From Eubacterium sp. AF22-9 (lineage in GTDB: Bacteria; Bacillota; Clostridia; Lachnospirales; Lachnospiraceae), in the NCBI GenBank assembly GCA_003458705.1, contig QRVH01000013.1:1-64000 (forward strand): a stretch of 64,000 bases of DNA, given 5' to 3'. The translations under genes were made by a program, and so were the position numbers. A model generated the notes under the pieces. The model was not told the origin of the DNA. It worked only from the letters and a program-made list of their open reading frames with translations, and did not search any database. Of the stretch, positions 1-9,188 are shown piece after piece. The stretch's first letter is position 1; each line of letters begins with the position of its first letter.

Positions 1-7
1 AAACATA

Positions 8-1223
8 TCATGATTGAAAATGTATACTGACCATTCTTTTCAACATCCCAGTATACTGACCATTCTTTTCAACATCCCAGTAATGATTGGCAATATCAGT
101 AAATACATCCTTATTCTGCTTGATAATAAAAGGATAAATATGCACAAAATCACAAGTACATTTATATATTTCATTGTATTCCTTAGACTGGCTGAAAAGC
201 TTCATTGCCTCAAAGTAGTTGCCATCATCAAGATTGGTTCTGGCAGCACGCAGAGTAATGTTTCTTACTTCCTCAGTAGGCTTTTCTTTAAGAATCTGTA
301 CAATGAACTTCTTGAACATAGGATTAAAACTGTATCTTCGTGTATGCTCGTTATAATCAATAAATGCTATTGTGTTAAGCATATCCAGACATTCTTTTTC
401 ACTTAACAGAGTCTGCTTTATACATTGGCTTAAAGTAAATGAGCTGAATACTCCCATGCTTGACAGAAATTCTCTTTCAGACTGGTCAGATTCAAGCCAT
501 ATATTATTTTCAATAAATGTATTACATTTGTCAGTTACAAAATCTGTCAGACCATTCTTATGTGCTTCCATACACAGATGGACTATATAAGGCCATCCTA
601 GTGTTTTTTCATAAATTATTTTGGCTGTTTCTTTTATCAAGAACCACTTCGTTAAGACGGAAATAATCTTCTATATCTTCAAGAGAAAATGCAAGTTCTT
701 TTTTGCTTATACCTAATGCTTCATCCTTTGATATCAGATTAATAATATTCTGACTGGTGATTTTTCTTAATATAAATATATACTTAAAACCAACAGCAGT
801 TGATGAATAGGCAGATGCAAATATTTTACTTAAGTTGTCATCCATTATGTTATCAAAATTATCAATTATGAGCAGCGCTGATGATTTATCAGAATTCATA
901 ATTGAAAGTAAATTAATAATAGCATTTACATCTTCTTCAGAATCAGGAAAGCCTGTTTTCTTAAATGATGCAGCAAATGATGGATTAAGAATCTTTATTG
1001 CATTACAGAAATTCTCCCAGAATATGTCCGGTGAACTGTTCGCATCTATCCAGAGAACGGTATAACCTGAATAATTTTTAAAAAATGTTTTGCAGACTTT
1101 GGATTTGCCATAACCTGTTGGTGCATATATGAAGCTGTATCTGTACATTTCAAAACGCCCAAGTGATTCTTTGAGACTATTGGATATGTATGCCCTGCTT
1201 GATAAATTACGGATATGAGCCAT
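8..1223 (-). pseudogene. MalT-like signal-transduction ATPase, N-terminal part, frameshifted
   Basis: The gene resembles the N-terminal NTPase region of large MalT/LuxR-type ATP-dependent transcription regulators. A Walker A motif (APTGYGKS, residues 34-41) and a Walker B-like LLIIDNFDN are visible. The start at 1223 follows a purine-rich ribosome site. Two lesions break it. An extra T in the T-run 632-635 ends the first frame after about 204 codons; removing one base joins VVLDK to ETAKIIYEKTLGWPY. A 29-bp tandem duplication at 22-79 shifts the frame again and creates the stop at 8-10. With one copy the frame stays open to the window edge, so a C-terminal LuxR-type HTH, if present, lies outside. 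The family call is moderately sure; the inducer is unknown. Confidence 0.65.
22..82. repeat. Perfect 29-bp tandem duplication inside the MalT-like gene
   Basis: Bases 22-50 and 51-79 are identical, and three further bases (80-82) still match the start of the unit, so the ancestral segment was bounded by a 3-bp repeat (gta). The period is not a multiple of three, so the duplication shifts the frame of the minus-strand gene. Collapsing to one copy restores an open frame through the window edge. Confidence 0.95.
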
Positions 1224-1265
1224 TGGTATCCCCCTCTTTTAATTAGTCTCAGATAAAACTGATTA

Positions 1266-2276
1266 TTACTTCCATTCAGAATTATCTATTTCAATTTTCT
1301 TGTCTCTCAACATAAGTTCTTTAACAGCTTCTGCTGCAGGCTTATCCTCAAAGAGAATCTTATTAACCTGCTCTACAATCGGCATCTCGATATTATATTT
1401 CTTAGAAAGTTCTAATGCTGCCTTAGCAGAGAATACGCCTTCTACTACCATCTGTACTTCTTTCATTGCCTCATCCTTTGTGTAACCTTTTCCAATAAGG
1501 ATTCCAGCGCGTCTGTTACGGCTGTGCATACTTGCACATGTAACAATAAGGTCTCCAATGCCTGAAAGACCTGCAAAGGTATGAGGATTAGCACCCATTG
1601 CAACACCAAGTCTTGTTATCTCTGCATTACCTCTTGTGATAAGGGCAGCCTTAGTGTTATCACCATAACCAAGTCCGTCTGCAATACCGGCAGCAAGTGC
1701 AATAACATTCTTTAATGCACCACCGATACATATTCCAAGCATATCAGGGCTTGTATACACTCTGAATACATCACTCATAAAAATGTTCTGAAGATATTCA
1801 GCAGTTGTCTTTTCATGTGCTCCGATAACGCAGGTTGTAGGAATACCACGGCTTACCTCCTCAGCATGGCTTGGTCCTGATAATACTGCAACCTTAGCCT
1901 GAGGGATCTCCTCTTCTACAATCTGGCAGAGTGTTAAGAGTGTATGCTCCTCAACGCCCTTTGCAACATTTACAATAATCTGTCCTTCCTTTACGAAAGG
2001 AGCAATTAACTTTGCTGTAGAACGGGTATAAGGTGAAGCGACTGCAAGAACAAGTACATCTGCACCGCTGATTACACTTTCAGTATCTCCGGAAATAGTT
2101 ATGCTGTCAGGAATCTTAACACCCGGAAGGCATCTTTTATGCTCTCTCTCAGCCTGAAGCATAGCAACCTCATCCTTTAATACTGACCATACTGTTACAT
2201 TGTGTCCGTTGTTATTAAGAAGTAAAGCAAGACCTAAGCCCCAACTTCCAGCTCCTAAAACACTTATATTTGCCAT
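1266..2276 (-). CDS. gpsA: Glycerol-3-phosphate dehydrogenase [NAD(P)+]
   Basis: Cytosolic enzyme that reduces dihydroxyacetone phosphate to sn-glycerol 3-phosphate, the backbone for phospholipids. The 336-residue protein begins with a Rossmann dinucleotide loop GAGSWG (residues 8-13) and carries the family segment NVAKGVEE and the catalytic-domain segment GGALKNVIALAAGIADGL. The ATG at 2276 is chosen over an upstream in-frame start at 2306 because GGAG lies 7 nt before it. It directly follows plsY, whose enzyme consumes its product, and der: a der-plsY-gpsA operon as in other Firmicutes. The length is normal for the family and nothing is missing. Confidence 0.96.
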   Translation of the reverse strand: MANISVLGAGSWGLGLALLLNNNGHNVTVWSVLKDEVAMLQAEREHKRCLPGVKIPDSITISGDTESVISGADVLVLAVASPYTRSTAKLIAPFVKEGQIIVNVAKGVEEHTLLTLCQIVEEEIPQAKVAVLSGPSHAEEVSRGIPTTCVIGAHEKTTAEYLQNIFMSDVFRVYTSPDMLGICIGGALKNVIALAAGIADGLGYGDNTKAALITRGNAEITRLGVAMGANPHTFAGLSGIGDLIVTCASMHSRNRRAGILIGKGYTKDEAMKEVQMVVEGVFSAKAALELSKKYNIEMPIVEQVNKILFEDKPAAEAVKELMLRDKKIEIDNSEWK

Positions 2277-2312
2277 AATTATACTCCAATCTACGCATAT
2301 GCGCACTAAAAA

Positions 2313-2975
2313 TTAATTCTTTTTTTCACCGATTTTTCGTTCTGTTCCATGAACCAGTCTTACAATATTACTGCGGTGTCTGATAAATGCAAGTGCTGCA
2401 AGAGCGAAAACAATAACAGTACCCTCAACAAGGCTTGTTCCACTTAAAGGAAGCCATCCTAAGAATCCCCAAATAAGGAATTCAACAAAAAACATTGCCA
2501 TGCCAATAAGTGATGCAAGCGAAACATAACGGCTTATCTTTGCAACTAGAGCAAAGAATATAATGCCGAAAACTGTAAACATAAAGCAGTATTTAGGAAA
2601 AAGCATAAGACTTATAACAACACCTGAAGATGCTGCAATTCCCTTTCCGCCCTTAAACTTAAGGTAGAACGGAAAATTATGTCCAAGCACGATTCCAAGT
2701 CCACAGTACAGGAATAAAAGCATTTCCGGCACTGATGTGTGTGGTACTATAAGAAAATGTATCAATATATCAGCAATAACTGCTTTAAATGCATCTAAAA
2801 GATAAGTTGCAATTCCGGCCTTCTTGCCAAGAGTTCTCATAACATTGGTAGTTCCTGCATTGCCACTGCCATAATCCCTGATGTCAATCTTGTTGAATTT
2901 GCCCATCCAGTAACCTGCCTGAATGAGTGCTCCGGCAAAATATCCATATATAAGAACACCTATTTTAAATAACAT
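2313..2975 (-). CDS. plsY: Acyl-phosphate:glycerol-3-phosphate acyltransferase
   Basis: Integral membrane enzyme that transfers the acyl group from acyl phosphate (made by PlsX, also in this window) to glycerol 3-phosphate, giving lysophosphatidic acid. The 220-residue sequence has several hydrophobic segments and two PlsY signatures: GSGNAGTTNVMRTLG near residue 37 and the glycine-rich KFKGGKGIAASSG near residue 107. Its start codon overlaps the der stop as TAATG, so the genes are probably translationally coupled. AAGGAG precedes the start. The next gene, gpsA, supplies its substrate. Confidence 0.96.
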   Translation of the reverse strand: MLFKIGVLIYGYFAGALIQAGYWMGKFNKIDIRDYGSGNAGTTNVMRTLGKKAGIATYLLDAFKAVIADILIHFLIVPHTSVPEMLLFLYCGLGIVLGHNFPFYLKFKGGKGIAASSGVVISLMLFPKYCFMFTVFGIIFFALVAKISRYVSLASLIGMAMFFVEFLIWGFLGWLPLSGTSLVEGTVIVFALAALAFIRHRSNIVRLVHGTERKIGEKKN

Positions 2976-4300
2976 TACTCTTTCTCCTTACGCTCTCTGT
3001 TGATGAATCTGATCGATGTACCTCTGAATCCGAAGGATTCTCTTATTCTGTTTTCTATATATCTTGTATAAGAAAAATGTGTAAGTGCTACATCATTAAC
3101 AAACATAACAAATGTTGGCGGCTTTACGGAAACCTGAGTCATATAGTAAATCTTAAGTCTCTTACCCTTATCTGAAGGTGGCTGCTTCATGGCAACTGCT
3201 TCTGTAAGGATTTCATTAAGCACACCTGTAGGGATACGCATTGTCTGCGCATCTACAATATGGTCAACTAATTCATATATCTTATTAAGTCTCTGTCCTG
3301 TCTTGGCAGATACAAATATAATCTCAGCATAAGACATGAATGCAAGAGTATCTTTAATCTTATTAGTAAATTCATAGATAGTCTTATCATCCTTTTCTAC
3401 ATCATCCCACTTGTTGACAGCAATAATAATACCCTTGCCTCTCTCGTGTGCTATTCCGGCAATCTTGGCATCCTGTTCTGTAACGCCCTCAGTAGCATCA
3501 ATAACAAGAATTGCTATATCCGCTCTCTCAACTGCAGCAACAGTTCTTATGATACTAAAGCGCTCAAGATCTTCTTTAATCTTGCTCTTACGACGGAGTC
3601 CTGCTGTATCAATAAACACATATTCTTTGCCATTATACTTAATAGCTGTATCAATTGCATCTCTTGTTGTACCGGCAATATCAGATACAATAACTCTGTT
3701 CTTGCCTACAAGCTTATTGATTATAGAAGACTTACCAACATTAGGTTTACCTATTATGGCTACCTTAGGCCTGTCATCCTCTTCTTCCGTATCTGAACCT
3801 TCTGGAAAATGGCTTACTACCTCATCAAGCACTTCACCAAAACCTAACTTGTTAACTGCTGATATAGGGAATGGTTCACCAATTCCAAGATTATAGAATT
3901 CATATACATCAGGCATCATCTTTTCAAAGCTGTCAACTTTATTAACAACAAGTATAACAGGCTTATGAGAGCGTCTTAACATATCAGCAACCTTAGAATC
4001 TGAATCTACAAGTCCCTGCTTAACATCAGTCATAAATATAATTACATCTGCTGTTTCAATGGCAATTTCTGCCTGCTCACGCATCTGTGAAAGGATAATA
4101 TCACCTGTATCAGGTTCAATACCACCTGTATCTATAAGTGTAAAATTGTGGTTTAACCAGCTTACCTCCGCGTAAATTCTGTCTCTTGTGACACCCGGAG
4201 TATCTTTAACTATCGAAATCTGCTGTCCGCACAGACTGTTGAATAATGTTGATTTTCCAACATTAGGTCTTCCGACAACAGCAACTATTGGTTTACTCAT
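2975..4300 (-). CDS. der: Ribosome biogenesis GTPase Der (EngA)
   Basis: Essential GTPase of 50S subunit maturation. The 441-residue protein shows the family's tandem GTPase domains: first P-loop GRPNVGKS at residues 10-17 with DTGG and NKVD motifs, second P-loop GKPNVGKS near residue 184 with [10 protein letters not shown] and NKWD motifs. A C-terminal KH-like domain follows (…[11 protein letters not shown]). A strong AAGGAGG site precedes the ATG at 4300. It is the first gene of a der-plsY-gpsA transcript, served by the promoter at 4358-4386. Confidence 0.97.
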   Translation of the reverse strand: MSKPIVAVVGRPNVGKSTLFNSLCGQQISIVKDTPGVTRDRIYAEVSWLNHNFTLIDTGGIEPDTGDIILSQMREQAEIAIETADVIIFMTDVKQGLVDSDSKVADMLRRSHKPVILVVNKVDSFEKMMPDVYEFYNLGIGEPFPISAVNKLGFGEVLDEVVSHFPEGSDTEEEDDRPKVAIIGKPNVGKSSIINKLVGKNRVIVSDIAGTTRDAIDTAIKYNGKEYVFIDTAGLRRKSKIKEDLERFSIIRTVAAVERADIAILVIDATEGVTEQDAKIAGIAHERGKGIIIAVNKWDDVEKDDKTIYEFTNKIKDTLAFMSYAEIIFVSAKTGQRLNKIYELVDHIVDAQTMRIPTGVLNEILTEAVAMKQPPSDKGKRLKIYYMTQVSVKPPTFVMFVNDVALTHFSYTRYIENRIRESFGFRGTSIRFINRERKEKE

Positions 4301-4357
4301 AATTCCTCCTTGCTTTTATAGCAAATTTACAAAAAATTAATACACGCAATCTATAAT

Positions 4358-4386
4358 ATAATATCAGTTTAATTGCTTTTTGTAAA
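4358..4386 (-). promoter_or_regulatory. Promoter for der-plsY-gpsA
   Basis: On the minus strand a -35 TTTACA (4381-4386) and a -10 TATTAT (4358-4363) are separated by 17 bp; each matches the vegetative consensus at five of six positions. It interleaves with the divergent promoter at 4373-4401, so the two -35 regions occupy the same stretch. Confidence 0.55.
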
Positions 4387-4401
4387 GCACTGTGATATCA
4401 T
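4373..4401 (+). promoter_or_regulatory. Promoter for the exported membrane protein gene at 4440
   Basis: TTGCTT (4373-4378), a 17-bp spacer and TATCAT (4396-4401), about 39 bp before the GTG start at 4440. It overlaps the divergent der promoter. Confidence 0.45.
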
Positions 4402-4439
4402 ACAAAATATTGATTTTAAGCACTTTAGGAGGTGTTTTT

Positions 4440-5334
4440 GTGAAATTATTCTGCAAAAAATTCACATTTATTCCGGTATTGCTTCTGATATCGGCGATTA
4501 TTCTTCCATCTGTTACTGCCATGGCAGCAGATACATCTTATAAGTTTTCAGATATTGATTTGAAATTAAAAGTCCCTGAGGAACTGATATGCTTTACACA
4601 GACAACAACTGGTAATAATGCTTATCTTAAAGATATTGGTGCACAGGATGCCAATGAAGTCCAGAATTCAATGAAAGCATCCAATATATATCTTGAAGCA
4701 TTTTCTAAAGATATATCATATGAAATTGCTGTTGTCGGAATGAAAGCCGGTTCTGATTTATCTAATCTTGATGAACTGAGTGAGGATAAATTAAGTGGTA
4801 TGTTCCTGCGTTACATTGAATCAGAAAAATTCCAACTGAGTGAGGATAAATTAAGTGGTATGTTCCTGCGTTACATTGAATCAGAAAAATTCCAAGCAGG
4901 AAGATAACCTGACAGAAACAATGACAGGCAAAGCAATTGATGTAATTAATGACCATCCATATTTCAGAACAGAAGTTACATCGGTATCAGATGAAAATAA
5001 AAGCATTTATACCAGAAAGTACTATACTGTAACAAGAGGATACATTTATATATTCTCATTGCAGTCTGAAGATAATGAAATTACAGAAGACATGATTAAT
5101 AATATTTTATATATAATCAATTCAGCACAATACACCAATGTTAAAAAATCAATATTTGAAAATGGTGTATTCACTGAAACTCTTTCAACAATTCTTACAG
5201 TTGGCATTCCGATAGCAATTTTAGTTGTTATTTATCTTCTGATAACAAAAGTTGGAAAAAAAGGACGCTCAAAACTTTCTTCAGAAGAAGCTGAGTTAAG
5301 AGCCAGATATAAAGAACAGCATAACAGGAAATAA
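4440..5334 (+). pseudogene. Exported, C-terminally anchored membrane protein of unknown function, disrupted
   Basis: I do not recognise the family. The GTG at 4440 is preceded by AGGAGGTG. The product starts with a signal peptide (a KLFCKK lead, a hydrophobic stretch, then TAMAAD), continues as an extracytoplasmic domain of roughly 220 residues, and ends with a hydrophobic segment (ILTVGIPIAILVVIYLLI) plus a charged cytoplasmic tail. Two lesions sit together. Bases 4774-4895 are a 60-bp tandem duplication, which is in frame. Directly after it, near 4892-4897, one surplus base ends the frame at AGR-stop (4907). Removing one copy and one base gives a continuous protein of about 277 residues. 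It stands alone on the plus strand, divergent from der and convergent with pgeF. Confidence 0.7.
4774..4895. repeat. Perfect 60-bp tandem duplication
   Basis: Bases 4774-4833 are repeated exactly at 4834-4893, and two more bases continue to match. The period is a multiple of three and doubles the peptide around LSEDKLSGMFLRYIESEKFQ. The base immediately upstream mismatches, so the edges are sharp. Confidence 0.95.
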
Positions 5335-5339
5335 ATAAA

Positions 5340-5376
5340 AACTTCGGTTCACTTATATGTGTTCCGAAGTTTTTTA
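5340..5376. terminator. Bidirectional intrinsic terminator between converging genes
   Basis: An 8-bp perfect stem (5340-5347 with 5364-5371) is followed by a T-run on the plus strand and flanked by an A-run on the other side, so it can terminate both the plus-strand membrane-protein gene and the minus-strand pgeF transcript. Confidence 0.85.
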
Positions 5377-5383
5377 TTCAAAA

Positions 5384-6268
5384 TCATCTGCAAATGCTCA
5401 TAAATCCGCACAATACGCCTCTCTGTCCATGTGAAGCCCTGTGTGAAAAGAGCCAGTCACTGTTACAGCTTGTGCATAGATTGGATATTCCTATATTCTC
5501 TGGTTTTATTCCTTCGTTGACCATATTAAAATAATTGGCTGTCTGAAGATTAAGCTGGTATTTATCGTCTCTGGTGTGATAAAACATCATATCACATTCT
5601 TTCGTATTGTAAGCAGCCTTAAACTGTCTTATCACCGCCTCATCAACTTCATAACAGTCCTGACATATAGATGGTCCTATAAATGCATGAATATCATCTG
5701 GCTTAGAGCCATAAGTCCGGTTCATAAGTTTAACTGTTTCATGTGTTATATTGGCCACAGTTCCCCTCCATCCCGAATGTGATGCACCAATGCATCTGTT
5801 TACCGGATCTATAAAATATACCGGAACACAGTCTGCAAAATATGTTACAAGACAAAGCTCTGGTTCATCAGTTACAAGTCCGTCAACTTTATCAAAGCTT
5901 CTTGGCTTTGTAAGCCCCATTCCTGCCATATCTGAATCTACAACGAGTACATTTGTTGTATGTGTCTGCTTCGTACATACACAGTATTCAGGCTTTAAAT
6001 CCATAGTATCAAGAAAAAGCTCATAATTCTTATAAACATTATCGTAAGCATCGCCTCTGTCAAAAGAAAAATTCATGCTGGAATATATTCCTTCACTGAC
6101 TCCGCCGAGTCTGGTTGAAAAATGCAGCTTTACCCAGTCAAATTCATCAAATGGTGTGAATTCAATATATGTGACATCACCTTTTGATGATATTCTTGTT
6201 GAATTATTAATAACAGCTTTATCTAAGCCCTTATACAGTTTATCTGCATTAATATATCTTATATTCAT
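5384..6268 (-). CDS. pgeF: Peptidoglycan editing factor / laccase-domain protein (YfiH, DUF152)
   Basis: Member of the multicopper-oxidase-like YfiH family (294 aa), reported to act as a purine nucleoside phosphorylase/adenosine deaminase and, in enterobacteria, to keep peptidoglycan precursors correct. Visible family motifs are TKQTHT near residue 103, VTYFADCVPVYF near 141, GASHSGWRGTV near 160 and IGPSICQDCYEV near 197, which together carry the Cys and His metal ligands. It ends a leftward transcript at the terminator 5340-5376 and lies 15 bp downstream of the YraN gene. The name is secure; the substrate in this organism is not. Confidence 0.9.
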   Translation of the reverse strand: MNIRYINADKLYKGLDKAVINNSTRISSKGDVTYIEFTPFDEFDWVKLHFSTRLGGVSEGIYSSMNFSFDRGDAYDNVYKNYELFLDTMDLKPEYCVCTKQTHTTNVLVVDSDMAGMGLTKPRSFDKVDGLVTDEPELCLVTYFADCVPVYFIDPVNRCIGASHSGWRGTVANITHETVKLMNRTYGSKPDDIHAFIGPSICQDCYEVDEAVIRQFKAAYNTKECDMMFYHTRDDKYQLNLQTANYFNMVNEGIKPENIGISNLCTSCNSDWLFSHRASHGQRGVLCGFMSICR

Positions 6269-6283
6269 AATTTATAATCCTTG

Positions 6284-6631
6284 TTAAAATGCATTTTTTA
6301 TATGAGTTATATCCGTACCATCAATTCCTATCACATCAAAACGGCATGGAATATCACAGCTTTTGTATCTTGTTGTAAGATAATACATTGCAACCTGTCG
6401 TATTATCTGCTGCTTTCTGTAACTGACAGCTTCGACTGCATAACCGTATTTTTTGCTGCTTCTGTATTTCACTTCAACGAATACAATCAGATTATCATTT
6501 TGGGCAATAATATCAATTTCACCTGTTTTATTGCGGAAATTCCGTTCAAGAATCGAATATCCGTTATCTATAAGATACTCTGTGGCACGCTGTTCATTGT
6601 CTGCACCTGTTACTCTTTTATTAGCTGTCAT
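6284..6631 (-). CDS. YraN family (UPF0102) endonuclease-fold protein
   Basis: Small protein (115 aa) with the restriction-endonuclease-like core of the YraN family: an N-terminal helix GADNEQRATEYLIDNGYSILERN, then RNKTGEIDIIAQ and LIVFVEVKYRSS, holding the E, D and ExK acidic/lysine residues of a PD-(D/E)XK fold. Its biological role is not established. The start overlaps the stop of the preceding gene (TAATG), so the two are likely co-translated. Neighbours rnhB and rbgA upstream match the order seen in Bacillus and many clostridia. Confidence 0.88.
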   Translation of the reverse strand: MTANKRVTGADNEQRATEYLIDNGYSILERNFRNKTGEIDIIAQNDNLIVFVEVKYRSSKKYGYAVEAVSYRKQQIIRQVAMYYLTTRYKSCDIPCRFDVIGIDGTDITHIKNAF

Positions 6632-6921
6632 TATTTACCTACTTTTCCTTTAATCTTGTCACATTCGTCTACAAATACAAGAATTTCAGCGACAACAGTA
6701 TATAGTTCAGGAGGAATCATCTCCCCTATTTCAAGCTTTGATAATGTATTGGCAAGCTTGGAATCTTCATATACAGGAACATCTGCTTCTCCGGCTTTTT
6801 CAATAATTGATTCAGCAATATGTCCACGGCCTGTAGCAAGTATTTTAGGTGCCTGCTCTCCGGGTGTATATTCAAGTGCAACTGCTATTTTAGGTTTGTC
6901 TTCGTTGTCTTTTTTCCCCAT
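6631..6921 (-). CDS. FlhB C-terminal-domain-like protein (YlqH/FlhX type)
   Basis: A 96-residue protein matching only the cytoplasmic C-terminal domain of FlhB/EscU export-switch proteins (KIAVALEYTPGEQAPKILATGRG, IGEMIPPELYTVVAEILVFV). It lacks the membrane part and the self-cleaving NPTH motif. Such stand-alone tails are known in Bacillus (YlqH) and other flagellated bacteria and can partly replace the cleaved FlhB tail in switching flagellar export specificity. Its partner, the FliK-like gene, is immediately upstream, as in the Bacillus rnhB-ylqG-ylqH order. A purine-rich site precedes the ATG at 6921. Confidence 0.85.
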   Translation of the reverse strand: MGKKDNEDKPKIAVALEYTPGEQAPKILATGRGHIAESIIEKAGEADVPVYEDSKLANTLSKLEIGEMIPPELYTVVAEILVFVDECDKIKGKVGK

Positions 6922-6944
6922 AATAAAATTCCCCTGTAAAACAT

Positions 6945-8494
6945 TTATGCTTTGGCGTCAAATATATACTGACCTCCGGTAGCCGGTCTTGTCTCAGCTT
7001 CAATAAAATCTTTTACGAAATTCAGTCTGTCAGAAGAACTTTCGGCTACCTTCATTTCAAAATGTGTCTTATAACCTAACTGTTCAAGACGGGTATTAAG
7101 CTTATCTATATGCCGGTAAACAAAATCAAGAAGTTCTTCAGTTTCAAGAACAAAATTGGTAGATACATTATTGCCGCCTGAAAGATTAACATATATATCC
7201 ATTGATTTAAGATTATCCATATCAAGATGCAGCATGGCACTTATATTATCCGACTTATTGGCAAGATTCTTCTTATTAGTGAATACATATAATTCTCCGT
7301 TGCCTTCACTTTCTGAGAATTTAACAGGCACCTGGAAATATGTCATATTCCTGTTTAAGTCGTTCATGAAATCTATGTTACTTTTAATGTCCGAAAGACT
7401 CTTTGATAACTCTGTAGTTGAAGAGTCACTGCTCTTTAATGAACTTTCAATATTCTCAACATTTTTTCTTATACGCTTGTAATAAGAGCTGACAGCAGTT
7501 TCTCCCTCCTGTATATCTTTAGGAGTCAGGCGGAATGTATCATTGAACGCTGCATGTATAAGTTGTTTTGCACCTTTGCTGTTAATAATGCTTTTGAATT
7601 TTTCAGGAGTTATTTCTTTATCCGGAAGCATAATTTATTAAGGATATCTTTAACAGATTTATCAGGAATATCCTTTATGAATTCATCGTCAAAGCCTGCA
7701 TTACCAAGTGCTTCTTTAAGTGATTGAAGCCCGTCCTCTGTAAGTACATTTCCAGCAGTATTGTGATGGACATTTTTGCCATCAATACCTTCATACATTG
7801 TATTGATTATATCATTAAAGACTTGTGCATTATCTGTACTTTCTGTAAGACCATTTATAAAACCTGTTTCCATATCCTGCAGAAGGTTATCAATCTGACC
7901 GTTGAATTCTCCATACATCTGGAATTCTTTTATATTATTATCAGTTACCGGAATGTCAAGTCTCATAAGATTGGCAATGGTATTAAGGGAAGCATCCGGA
8001 TATTTCATGGAATATCTGGCAAGCTCTCCTACTGTTTCTGAATCAACAGGCATGCCAAGACCAAGAAGTTCTTTTACAAGGTCAATATTTTCTTCAACAG
8101 GTGATAATCCGGCGGCTTCAAGTGCCTTGTCAATAAGCACAGCCTGCTGTTCATTGGCAAGCACCGGCTTTATGGATATTTTGTTATCAACATTCTGTTC
8201 AACCATAAATGTTACATTCTGTCCAACATTAACTAAAGCCCCCTCTGCAAGCTTTGCCTGAATGGATGCTCCGTTATTCATAGTGATTAAAGCGTTATCA
8301 CCCTTTAACTGGCTGACAAAACCGGTAAATGTGTCACCTGTCATTAATGAGTTAAGAATTTTCATTCCCTCAGCCTGTGCGGCATTATTACTATTAACAA
8401 CATTCTGTGATACATTTTCAGTTATATTAGGAGTCTGGTTCTGACTGCCTGTAGTTATGGAACTTTTGAAAAAATCGGACATATTAATATTCAT
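6945..8494 (-). pseudogene. FliK-like (YlqG type) hook-length-control-related protein, frameshifted
   Basis: The long product begins with a low-complexity N/Q/T-rich segment and has helical middle parts. Its C-terminal domain is rich in beta segments (YFQVPVKFSESEGNGELYVF, MDIYVNLSGG), resembling the FliK C-terminal substrate-switch domain. The start is set at ATG 8494, with AGGTG 7 nt before it; the upstream ATG at 8500 is too close to that site. Translation ends early at 7610 because one base is missing near 7631. Adding an A after KL joins it to MLPDKEITPEKF and gives 516 aa. Position next to rnhB and the FlhB-tail gene supports the YlqG assignment; primary similarity to FliK is weak. Confidence 0.65.
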
Positions 8495-8504
8495 ATGCAT
8501 TCAC

Positions 8505-9161
8505 CTATATAAAATTCTTAATAAATGTTCTCCTGTGTATAGGACATGGTCCGTATTCTTTTATTGCTTCTATATGAACCTTAGTTCCATAGCCTTTATG
8601 TTTTGCAAAACCATATTCAGGATATAAAGAATCATATTCGACCATAAGCCTGTCCCTTGTTACTTTAGCAAGAATACTGGCTGATGCAATCGACAGGCTC
8701 TTAGCGTCACCTTTGATGATTGGAACCTGTTTAACATCTATTCCCGGAATTGTAACTGCATCGTTAAGAAGTATATCGGGTTTTACAGATAATTTATTAA
8801 CAGCCTCACGCATTGCTTCATAAGTTGCCTGTAATATATTAATTTCATCAATCCTTTCAGGTGATACAATTCCAATTCCATAAGAAAGAGCATCTTCTTT
8901 TATTACATCAAAAAGCTCCTCTCTTTTTTTCTCGCTTAACTTCTTGGAATCATTCACATAAAGAATTCTTTTTCCTTTAGGAAGAATTACTGCACCTGCA
9001 ACAACAGGACCTGCAAGCGGTCCTCTTCCAGCCTCATCTATTCCGCATATATAAGAAAATGTATCATACATTTCTTCATATTCACGCATAGCTTCAATAC
9101 GCTGTTTCTCAGCCTCCAGCTTTGCTGCTTTTTTAAGTTCACGTTCCTCTTTAAGTGTCAT
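8505..9161 (-). CDS. rnhB: Ribonuclease HII
   Basis: Cleaves the RNA strand of RNA-DNA hybrids and starts removal of single ribonucleotides from DNA. The 218-residue protein has a charged N-terminal helix, then the active-site motif GIDEAGRGPLAGPVVAGAV starting at residue 40 with the catalytic Asp-Glu pair (residues 42-43), NDSKKLSEKKRE, and SIASASILAKVTRDR. The ATG at 9161 follows GGAAGGGG; a TTG upstream at 9179 lacks a ribosome site. It sits directly after rbgA, the usual Firmicutes order. Confidence 0.96.
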   Translation of the reverse strand: MTLKEERELKKAAKLEAEKQRIEAMREYEEMYDTFSYICGIDEAGRGPLAGPVVAGAVILPKGKRILYVNDSKKLSEKKREELFDVIKEDALSYGIGIVSPERIDEINILQATYEAMREAVNKLSVKPDILLNDAVTIPGIDVKQVPIIKGDAKSLSIASASILAKVTRDRLMVEYDSLYPEYGFAKHKGYGTKVHIEAIKEYGPCPIHRRTFIKNFI

Positions 9162-9188
9162 AACTGCCCCTTCCTGCAAGTATCTTAA

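Noticed and set aside
22..82. Tandem repeat as the start of a CRISPR array
   Set aside because: There are only two contiguous copies with no spacer between them, inside a coding region.
3411..3896. A 161-codon open frame antisense to der
   Set aside because: It lies wholly within der, mirrors its codons and has low-complexity S/L/I composition with no ribosome site; it is a shadow of the real gene.
6281..6982. A 233-codon plus-strand open frame across the YraN and FlhB-tail genes
   Set aside because: Both minus-strand genes are recognisable families with coupled starts; the plus frame has no ribosome site or known motif.
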